Part shown: positions 14,401-22,100 of the stretch, piece by piece
Numbering within the stretch: the first letter of the stretch is position 1
Layout: the number at the start of each line of letters is the position of its first letter
From: Mimachlamys varia
Taxonomy: Eukaryota; Mollusca; Bivalvia; Pectinida; Pectinidae
NCBI GenBank assembly: GCA_947623455.1
Contig: OX392538.1
Span: forward strand, 29,883,001 to 29,947,000
DNA length: 64,000 nucleotides
Reading direction: 5' to 3'
The notes under the pieces: model-generated
The model's input: only the letters and a program-made list of their open reading frames with translations
The model's database searches: none
What the model was told of the DNA's origin: nothing
Program-made: the position numbers and the translations under genes

Positions 14401-15230
14401 AAAAAGTTTCAAAAAAATTATCCTCGTGCCAATACTTAAACAGTTGTTATATCTTACAGATACTCTGAAGGTCAGTCCGGGCCCATTGAGAGTAGGTGGT
14501 TGCAGTGGAGTGACCGGTGTCCAAGCATTTGTGGATGAGGTAGGTTTGATGCAAACATGTCTGTGACGCTTACTCTTCCGGAACACATGGTTTTATTCTC
14601 TTGTACATTTATAAGTGGCTCCCATTTGCATGTTTCCCTTTTTTTATAGTTTCCCTCTGTTAAATCGATGTTCAGTTCGGATTATGGATTTGTTGATGTT
14701 TCGGTATTCTTAAGCTTTTTTACTTTCTTACCCAACATGCCGCTGTTGCAAATTCGTAGATTCAGTTAAAATAATCCATGCCTTCATAGTTTATCAAAAG
14801 AGAATTCCTTACAAATAATCAATATTACTAAGTATGCTTGAAAGGAAAACATGCAGGTGATGAATTGATATTCTACGAATGTCCTTTTTGGTGTCAACTT
14901 AAATAAAGAAAGGCAGTTTTTATTTTTTGTCTTCTTGATGTTACGCAAACGTATTTACAATTCCTGTTAAAATATTTCAATTTGTTTTAAATTAATAAGA
15001 AAATACTGAAGCGTTAATAAATTCATAATCCTCAAAAGTTATTAAACCAGGGTCAAAATATGAACAAAGGAAAGATTACACATGTTTAATGATATATACA
15101 AAAAATCAATTTTTGGTTTATACTCGTATTGCATTTTCTACTGTACATATATTAACGTATTTTTAATGTTATATTGTAGATTGCTGTGTCGTTTTGCAAA
15201 CTGAACTTCCCAGAAGGTGGCCAATCTTGA
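2360..15230 (+). CDS. Gene A: secreted chitin-binding/laminin-G protein (Pif/BMSP-like), 8 exons, 425 aa
   Basis: The spliced model joins 2360-2402, 5692-5880, 6493-6768, 8013-8159, 8784-9154, 13508-13628, 14460-14539 and 15180-15230. The exons total 1278 nt, every junction is GT-AG, and phases agree throughout. The protein starts with a signal peptide (residues 1-18), followed by two chitin-binding type-2 (peritrophin-A, CBM14) modules at about 21-75 and 80-135. A Thr/Pro/Asn linker covers about 136-169. A short Cys motif with the pattern C-P-E-G-T...C-G-C covers 174-211, and a laminin-G-like domain runs from about 220 to 415. Known family: molluscan Pif and BMSP shell matrix proteins carry chitin-binding modules followed by laminin G, usually after a VWA domain. 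Here there is no VWA domain and no long acidic C-terminus. Inferred role: a secreted protein that binds chitin in an extracellular matrix, possibly shell. The start is the only ATG that opens the signal-peptide exon. A 3' AATAAA lies at 15672. Confidence 0.82.
2533..2724. mobile_element. Palindromic MITE-like element, copy 1
   Basis: The ends are inverted copies of each other: 'aggccccag' with 'gttccttaacttaa' at the left, and 'ttaaggaacgtt' with 'ccggggcctg' at the right. The inside carries 'aaagcattacagaa'. Related copies are at 43590-43712, 45510-45701 and 57902-58054. It lies in gene A intron 1 and has no coding capacity. Confidence 0.72.
3904..3975 (-). tRNA. tRNA-like sequence or tRNA pseudogene (AGA anticodon position)
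   Basis: Read on the minus strand, 72 nt fold into a cloverleaf. The acceptor stem is 7 bp with one mismatch (A opposite C at the second pair). The D arm has GCTC/GAGC, the T arm has the loop ttcgaat, and the variable loop is 5 nt. The anticodon stem has a mismatch next to the loop. Anticodon position reads AGA (Ser), yet there is no long variable arm as true tRNA-Ser requires. This points to a pseudogene or the head of a tRNA-derived SINE. A box (tagctcaattgg) and B box (ggttcgaatcc) are intact. It lies in gene A intron 1. Confidence 0.5.
4483..4738 (+). mobile_element. 5'-truncated retroelement tail, copy 1 (same family as 54950-57197)
   Basis: The sequence matches the 3' noncoding part of the reverse-transcriptase element at 54950-57197. 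Shared blocks are 'gagtatgctcattagtg', 'ggtgtcgtcgatgaagcag' and 'cttactcttcc', ending at 'cggtattctctt'. It lies in gene A intron 1, in the sense orientation, with no coding part left. Confidence 0.82.
5692..5880 (+). CDS. Gene A exon 2 (first chitin-binding type-2 module)
   Basis: The acceptor is ttctttacag and the donor is gtattt, phase 1 to phase 1. It encodes residues 15-77. The Cys spacing and the aromatic-rich core (CKMFIFC, then FGTFFDPDLGLC) are those of a peritrophin-A chitin-binding module. The Asp-Pro before the fifth Cys is typical of the family. Confidence 0.87.
6198..6470 (+). repeat. Interspersed repeat R1, copy b
   Basis: A near full-length copy with 'gatgacgtaacacacacat' at its start, then the shared blocks of R1, to 'cgaaaatgtgtat'. 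Its right end is only about 22 bp from the exon 3 acceptor of gene A. Confidence 0.82.
6493..6768 (+). CDS. Gene A exon 3 (second chitin-binding module plus Thr/Pro linker)
   Basis: The acceptor is atattttag and the donor is gtaagt, phase 1 to phase 1. It encodes residues 78-170. The module contains CKHFWRCVEG and a CC pair, then GYDESLNTC. A low-complexity linker rich in Ser, Asn, Asp, Thr and Pro follows (TTRAPAPVPTTARPE), which probably carries O-glycans. Confidence 0.87.
7393..7625 (-). mobile_element. 5'-truncated retroelement tail, copy 2
   Basis: Diverged minus-strand copy of the 3' region of the retroelement at 54950-57197 ('actgaagcg', 'gaccaggtgttccggaag'-like block, 'catcgacgacatccgccat'). 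It is the first of two such tails lying head to tail in gene A intron 3. Confidence 0.7.
7676..7992 (-). mobile_element. 5'-truncated retroelement tail, copy 3
   Basis: It starts at 'aataccacagggtcgacaaa' and follows the family through 'ccaggtgttccgtaag', 'catcgacgacactcgcca' and 'caaaatggcgaccaataaa'. It ends about 20 bp before the exon 4 acceptor of gene A and is antisense to the gene. Confidence 0.76.
8013..8159 (+). CDS. Gene A exon 4 (Cys-rich bridge)
   Basis: The acceptor is tcatatttgcag and the donor is gtaagt, phase 1 to phase 1. It encodes residues 170-219 with four Cys (about 174, 198, 209, 211) and the motif CPEGTRFSEASCGC. A similar C-x-P/E-G-T-x-F...C-x-C pattern sits between chitin-binding and laminin-G modules in Pif-type proteins, from general knowledge. 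It may be a diverged chitin-binding half-module. Confidence 0.8.
8784..9154 (+). CDS. Gene A exon 5 (laminin-G-like, main part)
   Basis: The acceptor is ctttaacttag and the donor is gtatgt, phase 1 to phase 0. It encodes residues 219-342. A strand pattern with FGFQIRLYV, QTLLSNCDN, SSLEIKLD and IIRYRAR fits a concanavalin-like laminin-G sandwich. The downstream open frame to 9205 is intron readthrough. Confidence 0.84.
9454..9529. repeat. (TTC)n microsatellite
   Basis: Almost pure ctt/ttc trinucleotide run in gene A intron 5, with one 'atc' interruption and a 'ttttc' break near its end. Confidence 0.95.
10489..10780 (+). repeat. tRNA-derived SINE, copy 2
   Basis: The head 'ggcacggtggtctagtggta' carries the A box, and 'gcgagttcgagtcccgg' carries the B box. 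The body blocks are shared with copy 1 at 168-497. It lies in gene A intron 5, in sense orientation. Confidence 0.82.
11500..12240. repeat. Long diverged interspersed repeat, copy 1
   Basis: Colinear with 58545-59225. Shared blocks include 'tttgatcgg', 'gtgtcaaa', 'ccacagcg/caacagcg' followed by 'tctccaagt/tttccaagt', 'agggtcatat', 'ttatcatctgga' and 'gggacttttc'. No conserved reading frame is kept between the two copies, so the open frame at 11443-11691 (minus) is not a gene. Confidence 0.6.
12385..12575 (+). repeat. CpG-rich 'CGCACGAT' element, copy 1
   Basis: GC- and CpG-rich island in AT-rich intron 5. It begins 'tacagttgtgggatcgcac' and repeats words such as gcgcacga, tgcacgatg and gggcga. 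An inverted partner lies at 13150-13362. The overlapping open frames here are by-products of the low stop content. Confidence 0.65.
13150..13362 (-). repeat. CpG-rich 'CGCACGAT' element, copy 2 (inverted)
   Basis: Read on the minus strand it begins 'tacagttgtggtatcgcac', like copy 1, and carries the same cgcacgat/gcgcac words. It includes a local palindrome around gatctttagatc. The copies face opposite ways about 600 bp apart. Confidence 0.62.
13508..13628 (+). CDS. Gene A exon 6 (laminin-G-like, continued)
   Basis: A long pyrimidine tract ends at tatctag; the donor is gtatgt, phase 0 to phase 1. It encodes residues 343-382, with EKVWTNVLFIFSGTDLQAML continuing the laminin-G fold. Confidence 0.83.
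14460..14539 (+). CDS. Gene A exon 7 (laminin-G C-terminal strand)
   Basis: The acceptor is atcttacag and the donor is gtaggt, phase 1 to phase 0. It encodes LRVGGCSGVTGVQAFVDE. The G-G-C...G...D-E pattern is that of the closing strands of laminin-G domains. Confidence 0.83.
14566..14712 (+). mobile_element. 5'-truncated retroelement tail, copy 4
   Basis: It begins 'gacgcttactcttccggaac' and runs to 'tttcggtattctta'. It lies only about 27 bp after exon 7 of gene A and faces the minus-strand tail at 15001-15084. Confidence 0.75.
15001..15084 (-). mobile_element. 5'-truncated retroelement tail, copy 5
   Basis: Minus-strand 3' tail, 'aaatactgaagcgttaa' through 'ttaaaccagggtcaaaatat' to 'gaaagatta'. 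With the plus-strand tail at 14566-14712 it forms an inverted pair whose 3' ends face each other inside intron 7 of gene A. Confidence 0.78.
15180..15230 (+). CDS. Gene A exon 8 (terminal)
   Basis: The acceptor is tattgtag, phase 0. It encodes IAVSFCKLNFPEGGQS and a TGA stop. The single Cys may pair with the Cys in exon 7, as in laminin-G C-termini. Confidence 0.78.
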   Translation: MAVSFCKLNFPEGGQS

Positions 15231-15282
15231 TTGCTTCTTGCGAACGGAACTTCCCAGAAGGTGGCCAACCTTGATTGCTTCT
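15195..15282 (+). repeat. 44-bp tandem duplication over the stop codon
   Basis: Two copies of a 44-bp unit begin at 15195 and 15239. The first holds the last 11 codons and stop of gene A; the second sits in the 3' UTR. They share 'aacttcccagaaggtggcca' and 'cttgattgcttctt'. Confidence 0.88.
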
Positions 15283-15671
15283 TGCTGAATGTATATATTA
15301 GTCACATTAGTTGTACATATTATAACGCACATCGACACAACACGTGGAACAATTTAGATTCCACACATCAATGCTTATAGCGTAGAACAATGTTTGTCCG
15401 AGTACTTCTGTTGTCGACAAACAATATAGAATAATGAATCGTACGAAGTATTGACAAACCAGATTAGTCAGGATACAATACACTAATGGAAATGTATCAA
15501 TGTCAGTATTTACAAAAAAAAAATATCTGAAATCTGGAAAATCAACTTCCCGTAGTTAAGGGGATTGGTTTATGTCCTTATATTCCACACGTAAAATCGT
15601 TATTCTGAACCGTTTCACAACAGATTCAGTCGGAATTATTAATACTCACTGTAATTGCATTTTTTGTATGA

Positions 15672-15677
15672 AATAAA
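15672..15677 (+). terminator. Polyadenylation signal of gene A
   Basis: AATAAA about 440 nt after the stop codon, the first canonical signal downstream on the plus strand. Confidence 0.6.
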
Positions 15678-16162
15678 ATTTTATTTAAAAACACATAACG
15701 TGTTTCTCAGTTGATTTACTGTTTTCCTACAACTCATGTTCAATGAATTTGCTTCAAATGTATGAATGCATCAAAATACATTTTAACGCATAAGAATCGT
15801 AGCAATGTGCTAAATGATTTCGCTTTAAAATGATATACGACACTACACTACACTACAAGTGCATCAGAGGTGTTTATAGATACGAGAATATCATTGTACC
15901 ATTGAAAATAACAACTTAATATCCTCGTACGTTAGTCATTTGTTATAAAAACTACAATCAGGCTTTTGTTCATACCGACGACGTCATGGACATATGAGAA
16001 ATGATTTTTAAAGATTCTTCTTGAATAAATCAAAATCTACCGAAGTTCATAACTAAGTGTCTGCTAATGTTGCGCATGGAAAAGACACCAGGTGGTATAT
16101 TAACTGGTATCATAAATTAAAATCAAGTTTGTTTGAATATGGATATTATTATAAAGTGTTAT

Positions 16163-16252
16163 ACAGTGTGAGTGTGTGTGAGGGAGCAGATGTGTGTTAG
16201 GGGATGTGACAGAGAGTGTGTGTGAGTGTGCACATGTGTGGATGTGTGTGCA
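16163..16252. repeat. GT-rich low-complexity tract
   Basis: Degenerate (gt)n with gtgtgtgag and gatgtgtg words between the two convergent genes. Confidence 0.8.
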
Positions 16253-16412
16253 TAATTTATGATGTGAGCTGTGTTAAAGTTGTGTTCTCGTGCTCAATTA
16301 TATTATGTGAAAAAATTCTGAAAATAAAAAATTACAAAAAAAAATAAATTAAAAAGACCTTTAATACTGAGGCGTTAACAAAATATATTATAATACCTCA
16401 TCCCGATTCCTC

Positions 16413-16604
16413 TAAAGCTGATTCGTTAAAACACGTCACATGACGATGTTACAAAGCATCGTGTCTTCACTGGGGCTGTCAACACTTGGTATCTCCCTGG
16501 AACATGTGCCCTCTTGGCGACCTTCTTTCTGATTCTCGCAACAGTTGTTGTTCTTTTGGTTTCATTGTGTAAACAGACGCCCTCTTTTGTTCAACACTAA
16601 GCGT
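16413..16604 (+). other. Hydrophobic C-terminus-like open stretch
   Basis: Between two stops, one frame reads a polar segment followed by CALLATFFLILATVVVLLVS, then a short basic tail and stop. It resembles a membrane helix or GPI signal. There is no clear start and only weak acceptors (for example ctctaaag). It could be an alternative last exon of gene A or chance. Confidence 0.2.
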
Positions 16605-17482
16605 CAGGTAACTAGATATCACAACAAGAACAGCAATTGACACAGATATATAAAACATGACACGAAAGTTTGTACGACATTCATATATTTATTACATGAA
16701 AACTCGGATGACAGTAAGAATAGGGTTTTGTTCTGCAAAAATCACATTAGAATTGGAACATACTTAGTATGATTTGGGTGTCAAATTTTCACAAGCATTT
16801 TGCAATTAACTCCCTTGTCGATGAATAGACTCTAACTTTCAAAATGCATTCCCTTGGCATGCGCTTTATCGCTCGAGCTTATATTGTTAATTTTAAATGC
16901 AGATATAACAACATTAGTTACATAAGTAATTATCAAGAACCAGGTCCAATTTGCAGCCTGCATATATCTGCTTGTTTTATTATTGATGCTTGGTTTTCAA
17001 ACACATTAAATACCTACAATCCTATTGAATGAATCGGGTTGTGTTATGAATATAATGGTTAAAGGGCATTTCAACAAAATGAAATATTTCATAATAGTAA
17101 ACCGAGATGATAACTTATCTTGATGTATTTTTCACTCAATGTATTGACATACAATCCTAAATGTTAGATACGATGCATGTTAAATTCATTTAACAATAAT
17201 ACCGGTAAGAAATTAGACCAAAAGAAAATAAAATATGACTTTACAAAAACAACATACAAGTGTAAAGCTGCAGTTTTTCAGGCTTAATTTTAAATTCCTT
17301 TCATTCCTGTTTCGCGAAGGAACTAGCGCGTATTTCATACTTTGATATTGATTAGCGAGTGATGTTGCATAACAAAAAGTATACAGAATAAATACCGATA
17401 TTGTTATCATACGCCAATGGTTAATTTAAATATGAATAAATCAAAGATGCTTTAGGGAAAATAGCAATAATCGATGTCACAC

Positions 17483-17488
17483 TTTATT
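17483..17488 (-). terminator. Polyadenylation signal of gene B (long isoform)
   Basis: tttatt on the plus strand reads AATAAA on the minus strand, about 1.47 kb after the gene B stop. I saw no closer canonical signal. The implied 3' UTR includes 18955-17500, where open frames such as 18452-18775 (+) are not genes. Confidence 0.45.
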
Positions 17489-18955
17489 GGTACACATATT
17501 AATCAACGACAACAAAAAAAAACACATACAAAAAAGGGTATGATGTACAAATGCTCATTAACGATAACAAAAAAACGAACACAAACAGCTATTTGAAGGT
17601 TATAAAAACAAGTAAAAAAATATTATGTTACAGGAAAAAAATAGCATACGTGATTGGGACTATATTTTAGTGAAACGTGTAACGTATACGGTTATTGCAT
17701 ATGGCTCGACAATTTTTTTTTTGCATTTATGTATACTGTGAACACGCGCCAAATATGGTTTTACCAGAACTCATTAACACTCACACACGCGTCTAACAAG
17801 CTTAACTATTATGCGATGGTATTAAAAAGCAATTCTACACAAACACACATAAATAATGAACTAAATGAACATCATTATCAAACACACATCCTTTTGTACT
17901 AAATTAAACGTCATTCAAGTCAAGAGCGATCGCACTCATTATGATAAAGTATAACAAAAGTAATAAAAGGAAAAAGATCAAACTGCATAAAACCGTAAAC
18001 AAGTACGTGTCAATTTAATTGAAAAATATAAAGCTTTAATTAGGAATTGTATCAACTATAGGGAATTTATAAAAAAAATAAGCACACTTTACTAATGGTT
18101 TAATGACCAATAGTGATCAATATATGTTGTTTTGTCTAAAACCTTAAATCTAAATTGCGATACGAAAATGCAGTATTGATAAAAAATAATAAAATAGAGT
18201 TAGTATGCTTCTTCCTTTGACTAAATAGCATGTAAACATTACTTTGATCAAAGCTGCGAAAGATATTATATTTGATTATTGTAATTTGTAAACGATAAAT
18301 TAAAGTACACTTGTGTTTTATGATTAACTACATGCGTTTTAACGCGAATCAACATATAACGGCATTATGGTTAAAAGCAAAAGCTTAGATAACATAATGA
18401 AAGACACTTACAAATTCAGTACTAGAGCACTTCCCTTATGATGATTTTGAAATGGCACATACGAACAAGGCCTTTTCAGTGGCTCTTCAAATACTTTTTT
18501 ACAACTACACAGATCAGGTAATGACAGTACCTAAAGCAGGTTATCAGGGCCGTATTCATGAAACCGTATTTATGTTCAAGCATGGATTCTGTGATCAAAG
18601 CATGTTCTTGTTACACACCAAAAAGCATATCAGACGATCAAACCCTCAGTGGAAAATATCTTTGAAAATAACACTTCAAGTCTCCTCATTTGTTGTCCAA
18701 AACGTTGACACAATTATCCCAATGTATAACCATGAAAAGAAACAAACTATGCACAAAAACACAAATTTGTTTTAAGCATGTGATCAGTTCCATGAATCTA
18801 AACCGGCCACAATATCTGTATATTGACAATCTTTTCCAGTAATGTTCATCAAGTTGGGATAAAAATAACATTATTTTCATCAAATATTTTATACTTCGGT
18901 TTGTTTCCATTGTCTAAATATTTCGCCGAGTGACTTCGCGATACAGAGTTCAGCG

Positions 18956-19149
18956 TTATACCTCCCCCGAGTCTGGGGACACTTTCTTTAATTCGCTCGC
19001 TTCTCCTGGGTCATTATCAGCAGTAGGAGCATACTTCTTGTTTGCACTGCTTCGTCGTTTCTTGATCAAGAAGCCGGCGATGATTAGAGCGATAATGATT
19101 ATGACGACGACAACGACGATCGGAATGATGCAGGAAACTACATCACAAC
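18956..19149 (-). CDS. Gene B last exon (transmembrane helix and cytoplasmic tail)
   Basis: The acceptor on the minus strand is ctcttttacag, phase 1. It reads SCDVVSC, then a 22-residue helix made of Ile, Val, Ala and Leu, the stop-transfer KKRR and a short Ser/Asp/Glu/Pro tail ending DSGEV. No known signalling motif is visible; the terminal -GEV is a weak PDZ-ligand-like end at most. Confidence 0.83.
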
Positions 19150-22100
19150 CTGTAAAAGAGTAATAAAACAATGCTAATCATTGCACGTTATAAGGGAGGT
19201 AATTAATTAGAAAAAAATACATCTTAATGGTATGATTTATGATATCATAATATATCTATTATGCAAAGAAAGGCTAATGTTTTATTCAAACTAGAAGGTA
19301 ATGCCTTTGAGAATAAGCGTTATTGCATGGATGTCATAAAAGTGATATAATTTTAACATTTTATTACATATGAGATAAGCTTACATTGCCGCAAAAACGC
19401 AGGACCACACAGTCAAAATTGATATAAATTTCTTTAACGAGCTTAACAATATTATTAAGTTCCCATTCGAAAACATTTCAAATGTCTGTGCTTAAATTGT
19501 CACGTTACGTCAGGAAATTACTACTCATGTCATTTTTTATCATTGCATTAAGACAGAACGAGCTTTGTTGACAAATACGAATGCTTGCAATTGAACAAAT
19601 ATTTCACATCACTTAATGCAAGGTGCAATAAATATATCGTGTGTTTAAAGTATATAGAAGTACAACAAAGCACATATATATAAAACATATTTATGAAAAG
19701 CGAAGCGTGTTAATACTTAAACTGAGGATTGTTCGTTCAAAATAAATGTATCTTAAACAAATAAAAGCGAAAACAAGAGGCCCCAGAGAGCCTTTTCGCT
19801 CACTTGGATCCATTGGTATCTAGGTAATCATGGTAAAATATTTTCCAAAAGATCCATCCAGTACTTTTGTCATTTTACCTTTAGGACAAGTAGTGGTTTA
19901 AAAGGCTCGATCTCTATTTCCTCTATTTGGCCCGCTTTTCTGGCCCCTTGGCGGTCAGAGTCATCATTTATGCAAAATTTGTTTCCCTTCCCCAAGGATG
20001 TTTCTGACCAAATTTGGTTCATTTATAACTCGATGACCTAAGTAGCAATTTAAATGAATTACCTCTATTTCCGCTAATGGGCCCACCTCTCTTGCCCTAT
20101 AAGGGGTCAGGATCATCATTTATGCAAAATCTGGTCTCCTGCCCCAAGGATGCTTCTGACAAAATTTGGGCAAAATCCGTTTATAACTTTATGTCTAGTA
20201 GCGATTTAAAGGAATAACCTCTATTTCCCCTATTGGCCCCCGCCCCTCTGGCCCCTGTGGGGTCAGGGTCACCATTTTTGCAAATATGTTCCCTTTACCA
20301 AATTTGGTCAAAATCCAATCAGGACTTTTTGGCTAGTAGGGATTTAAAGGAAAAGTTGGCGGACGACGGACGCCGCACCATGGCTAAATGGCCCTTCCGG
20401 CCAGGTGAGCTAAAAAGGTATTTCTGATGAAAAAGTTGACATCCGTTTTTTACTTAAACATTAAATGTTAATGTCTGAAGCAAGCTCTAGTTGTATTACA
20501 TACAAAAAGATATATTAGCTTTAAAATACATGTAGTTAGAATAGAATGACAGATAACACACAATGCATTTGTAATTCAACAGGGCATGCGTACATGCTTT
20601 ACATTTTGCAAAACCTTTACACGTTTGGTTATAATATACCAAGTAGTATTAATATAAAAACAACAACAACAAATATATTTAGAAGAAATATCAACCTAAT
20701 ATATGGCTAAATTGAAAATGGTTCGTTTACATTGAGTTTGAAAAGATGCGAAACATGTTTTAAGAGCCATGCACTGAACATTTGTATAATCTTTGAAACG
20801 ATGTTTTTGAAACATTAACTAACACTTTTCTGACGTGTGGGTTAATGTTTTTAAAAACTTCACTTAGTTTGCTCTATTAGTTTAAATATTCACATTTGCA
20901 TGGCAAAGCCACAATAAACTGACCAGAAAGAAGTGCGATTTAAGAGACAATAAACGACGTTGTGTTGGCATAGAGTCGGCAACGGTTCACAGTCAAAATT
21001 AAGATTTTAAATGAAGCATTTTTCCATAGTTCAAATCAAAATGAGATAAGTTTAAATCAGAAAAATGGACCAGAAATGCAAATACTTAAATGTCTTAATA
21101 TTGCGCGCCATCTTAGATACGGGGCCCTAACAAGTGGTACGTCCCATTCCTTGCAGAGCTGGCACATTATCATTTCAACAAGAAGTTATATTTGCATAAA
21201 TGCCAAACACTGTGTTATAATGTCAACTTTTAAAAGAGTTGTTGAAGACGGACGAACGCGACACGGACAATCAATTTACGCATTCTGGTGATTTCCGTGT
21301 TTTGTTTACCTGAAAAAAAAAGGCCCATCAGAAAATATCAATTAAGTCATGTAGTAAATTTGAGAAAAAATACTTCTTTATTTAACAAAAAGTCATACCA
21401 CATCATTACATAAAGATTAGGACTGGATTAAAAAACCTACTTTGCTGTGTCGGTTCGCATCGGTTTTCGCACAATTCCATGGAATCAAATCTATTTCCAT
21501 TACCACTACAACCGCCATACATGAACTCCTTGCACGCCTTGCTAACTTTGTCATATCCATATTTCCGGAAAGCTCCCCTGCAAGGTCCAGTTACCAGTGG
21601 CAAACTGCAAGCATCTTGATAAAATACAAAGATCAAATTGTTTACAACATATGATTAACTTTCGACAGCGGTTCCGGAATTAACATTTTTCATTCCTGTA
21701 AACTGTATTTAGAAACCGGTTGACACTACAACTCCCTCAACTCAAATCTATACCGGATATCGTAACTAGACTCGCCACGCACATATAACAAAATAGTAGG
21801 CTATCAATGTTTGAGAAGCAGATAAGTAATACGGAACAAGTATTCTATTGTTCAAGGTTATTATTGATTGAAATACACGTTTTCACTTTTCTTTGCGTTA
21901 CGACACGTAGTTGATTTTGATTGAGATAACGACATTTGTTCAGCAACAAAGGATACAGTCAGTTATACACAAGAACGCGTTTTAGTACGAGCAGGTCATT
22001 CAATGGGACTAGTTTTGTTCAAACAGTTGTTGGTGGATTTACTTGAGTTTGAGTGATAGAGCTGGACTAGTCGTTTAACCACATGACTACTTGTATTACG

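Larger units (their letters stand above)
15700..17460. other. Intergenic stretch between convergent genes A and B
   Basis: A GT-rich low-complexity tract lies at 16163-16252. A short open stretch at 16413-16604 encodes a hydrophobic C-terminus-like segment, listed separately. Nothing else recognisable was seen. Confidence 0.5.

Noticed and set aside
18452..18775. 107-aa plus-strand frame
   Set aside because: It falls in the likely 3' UTR of gene B on the other strand, with no family resemblance or splice support.
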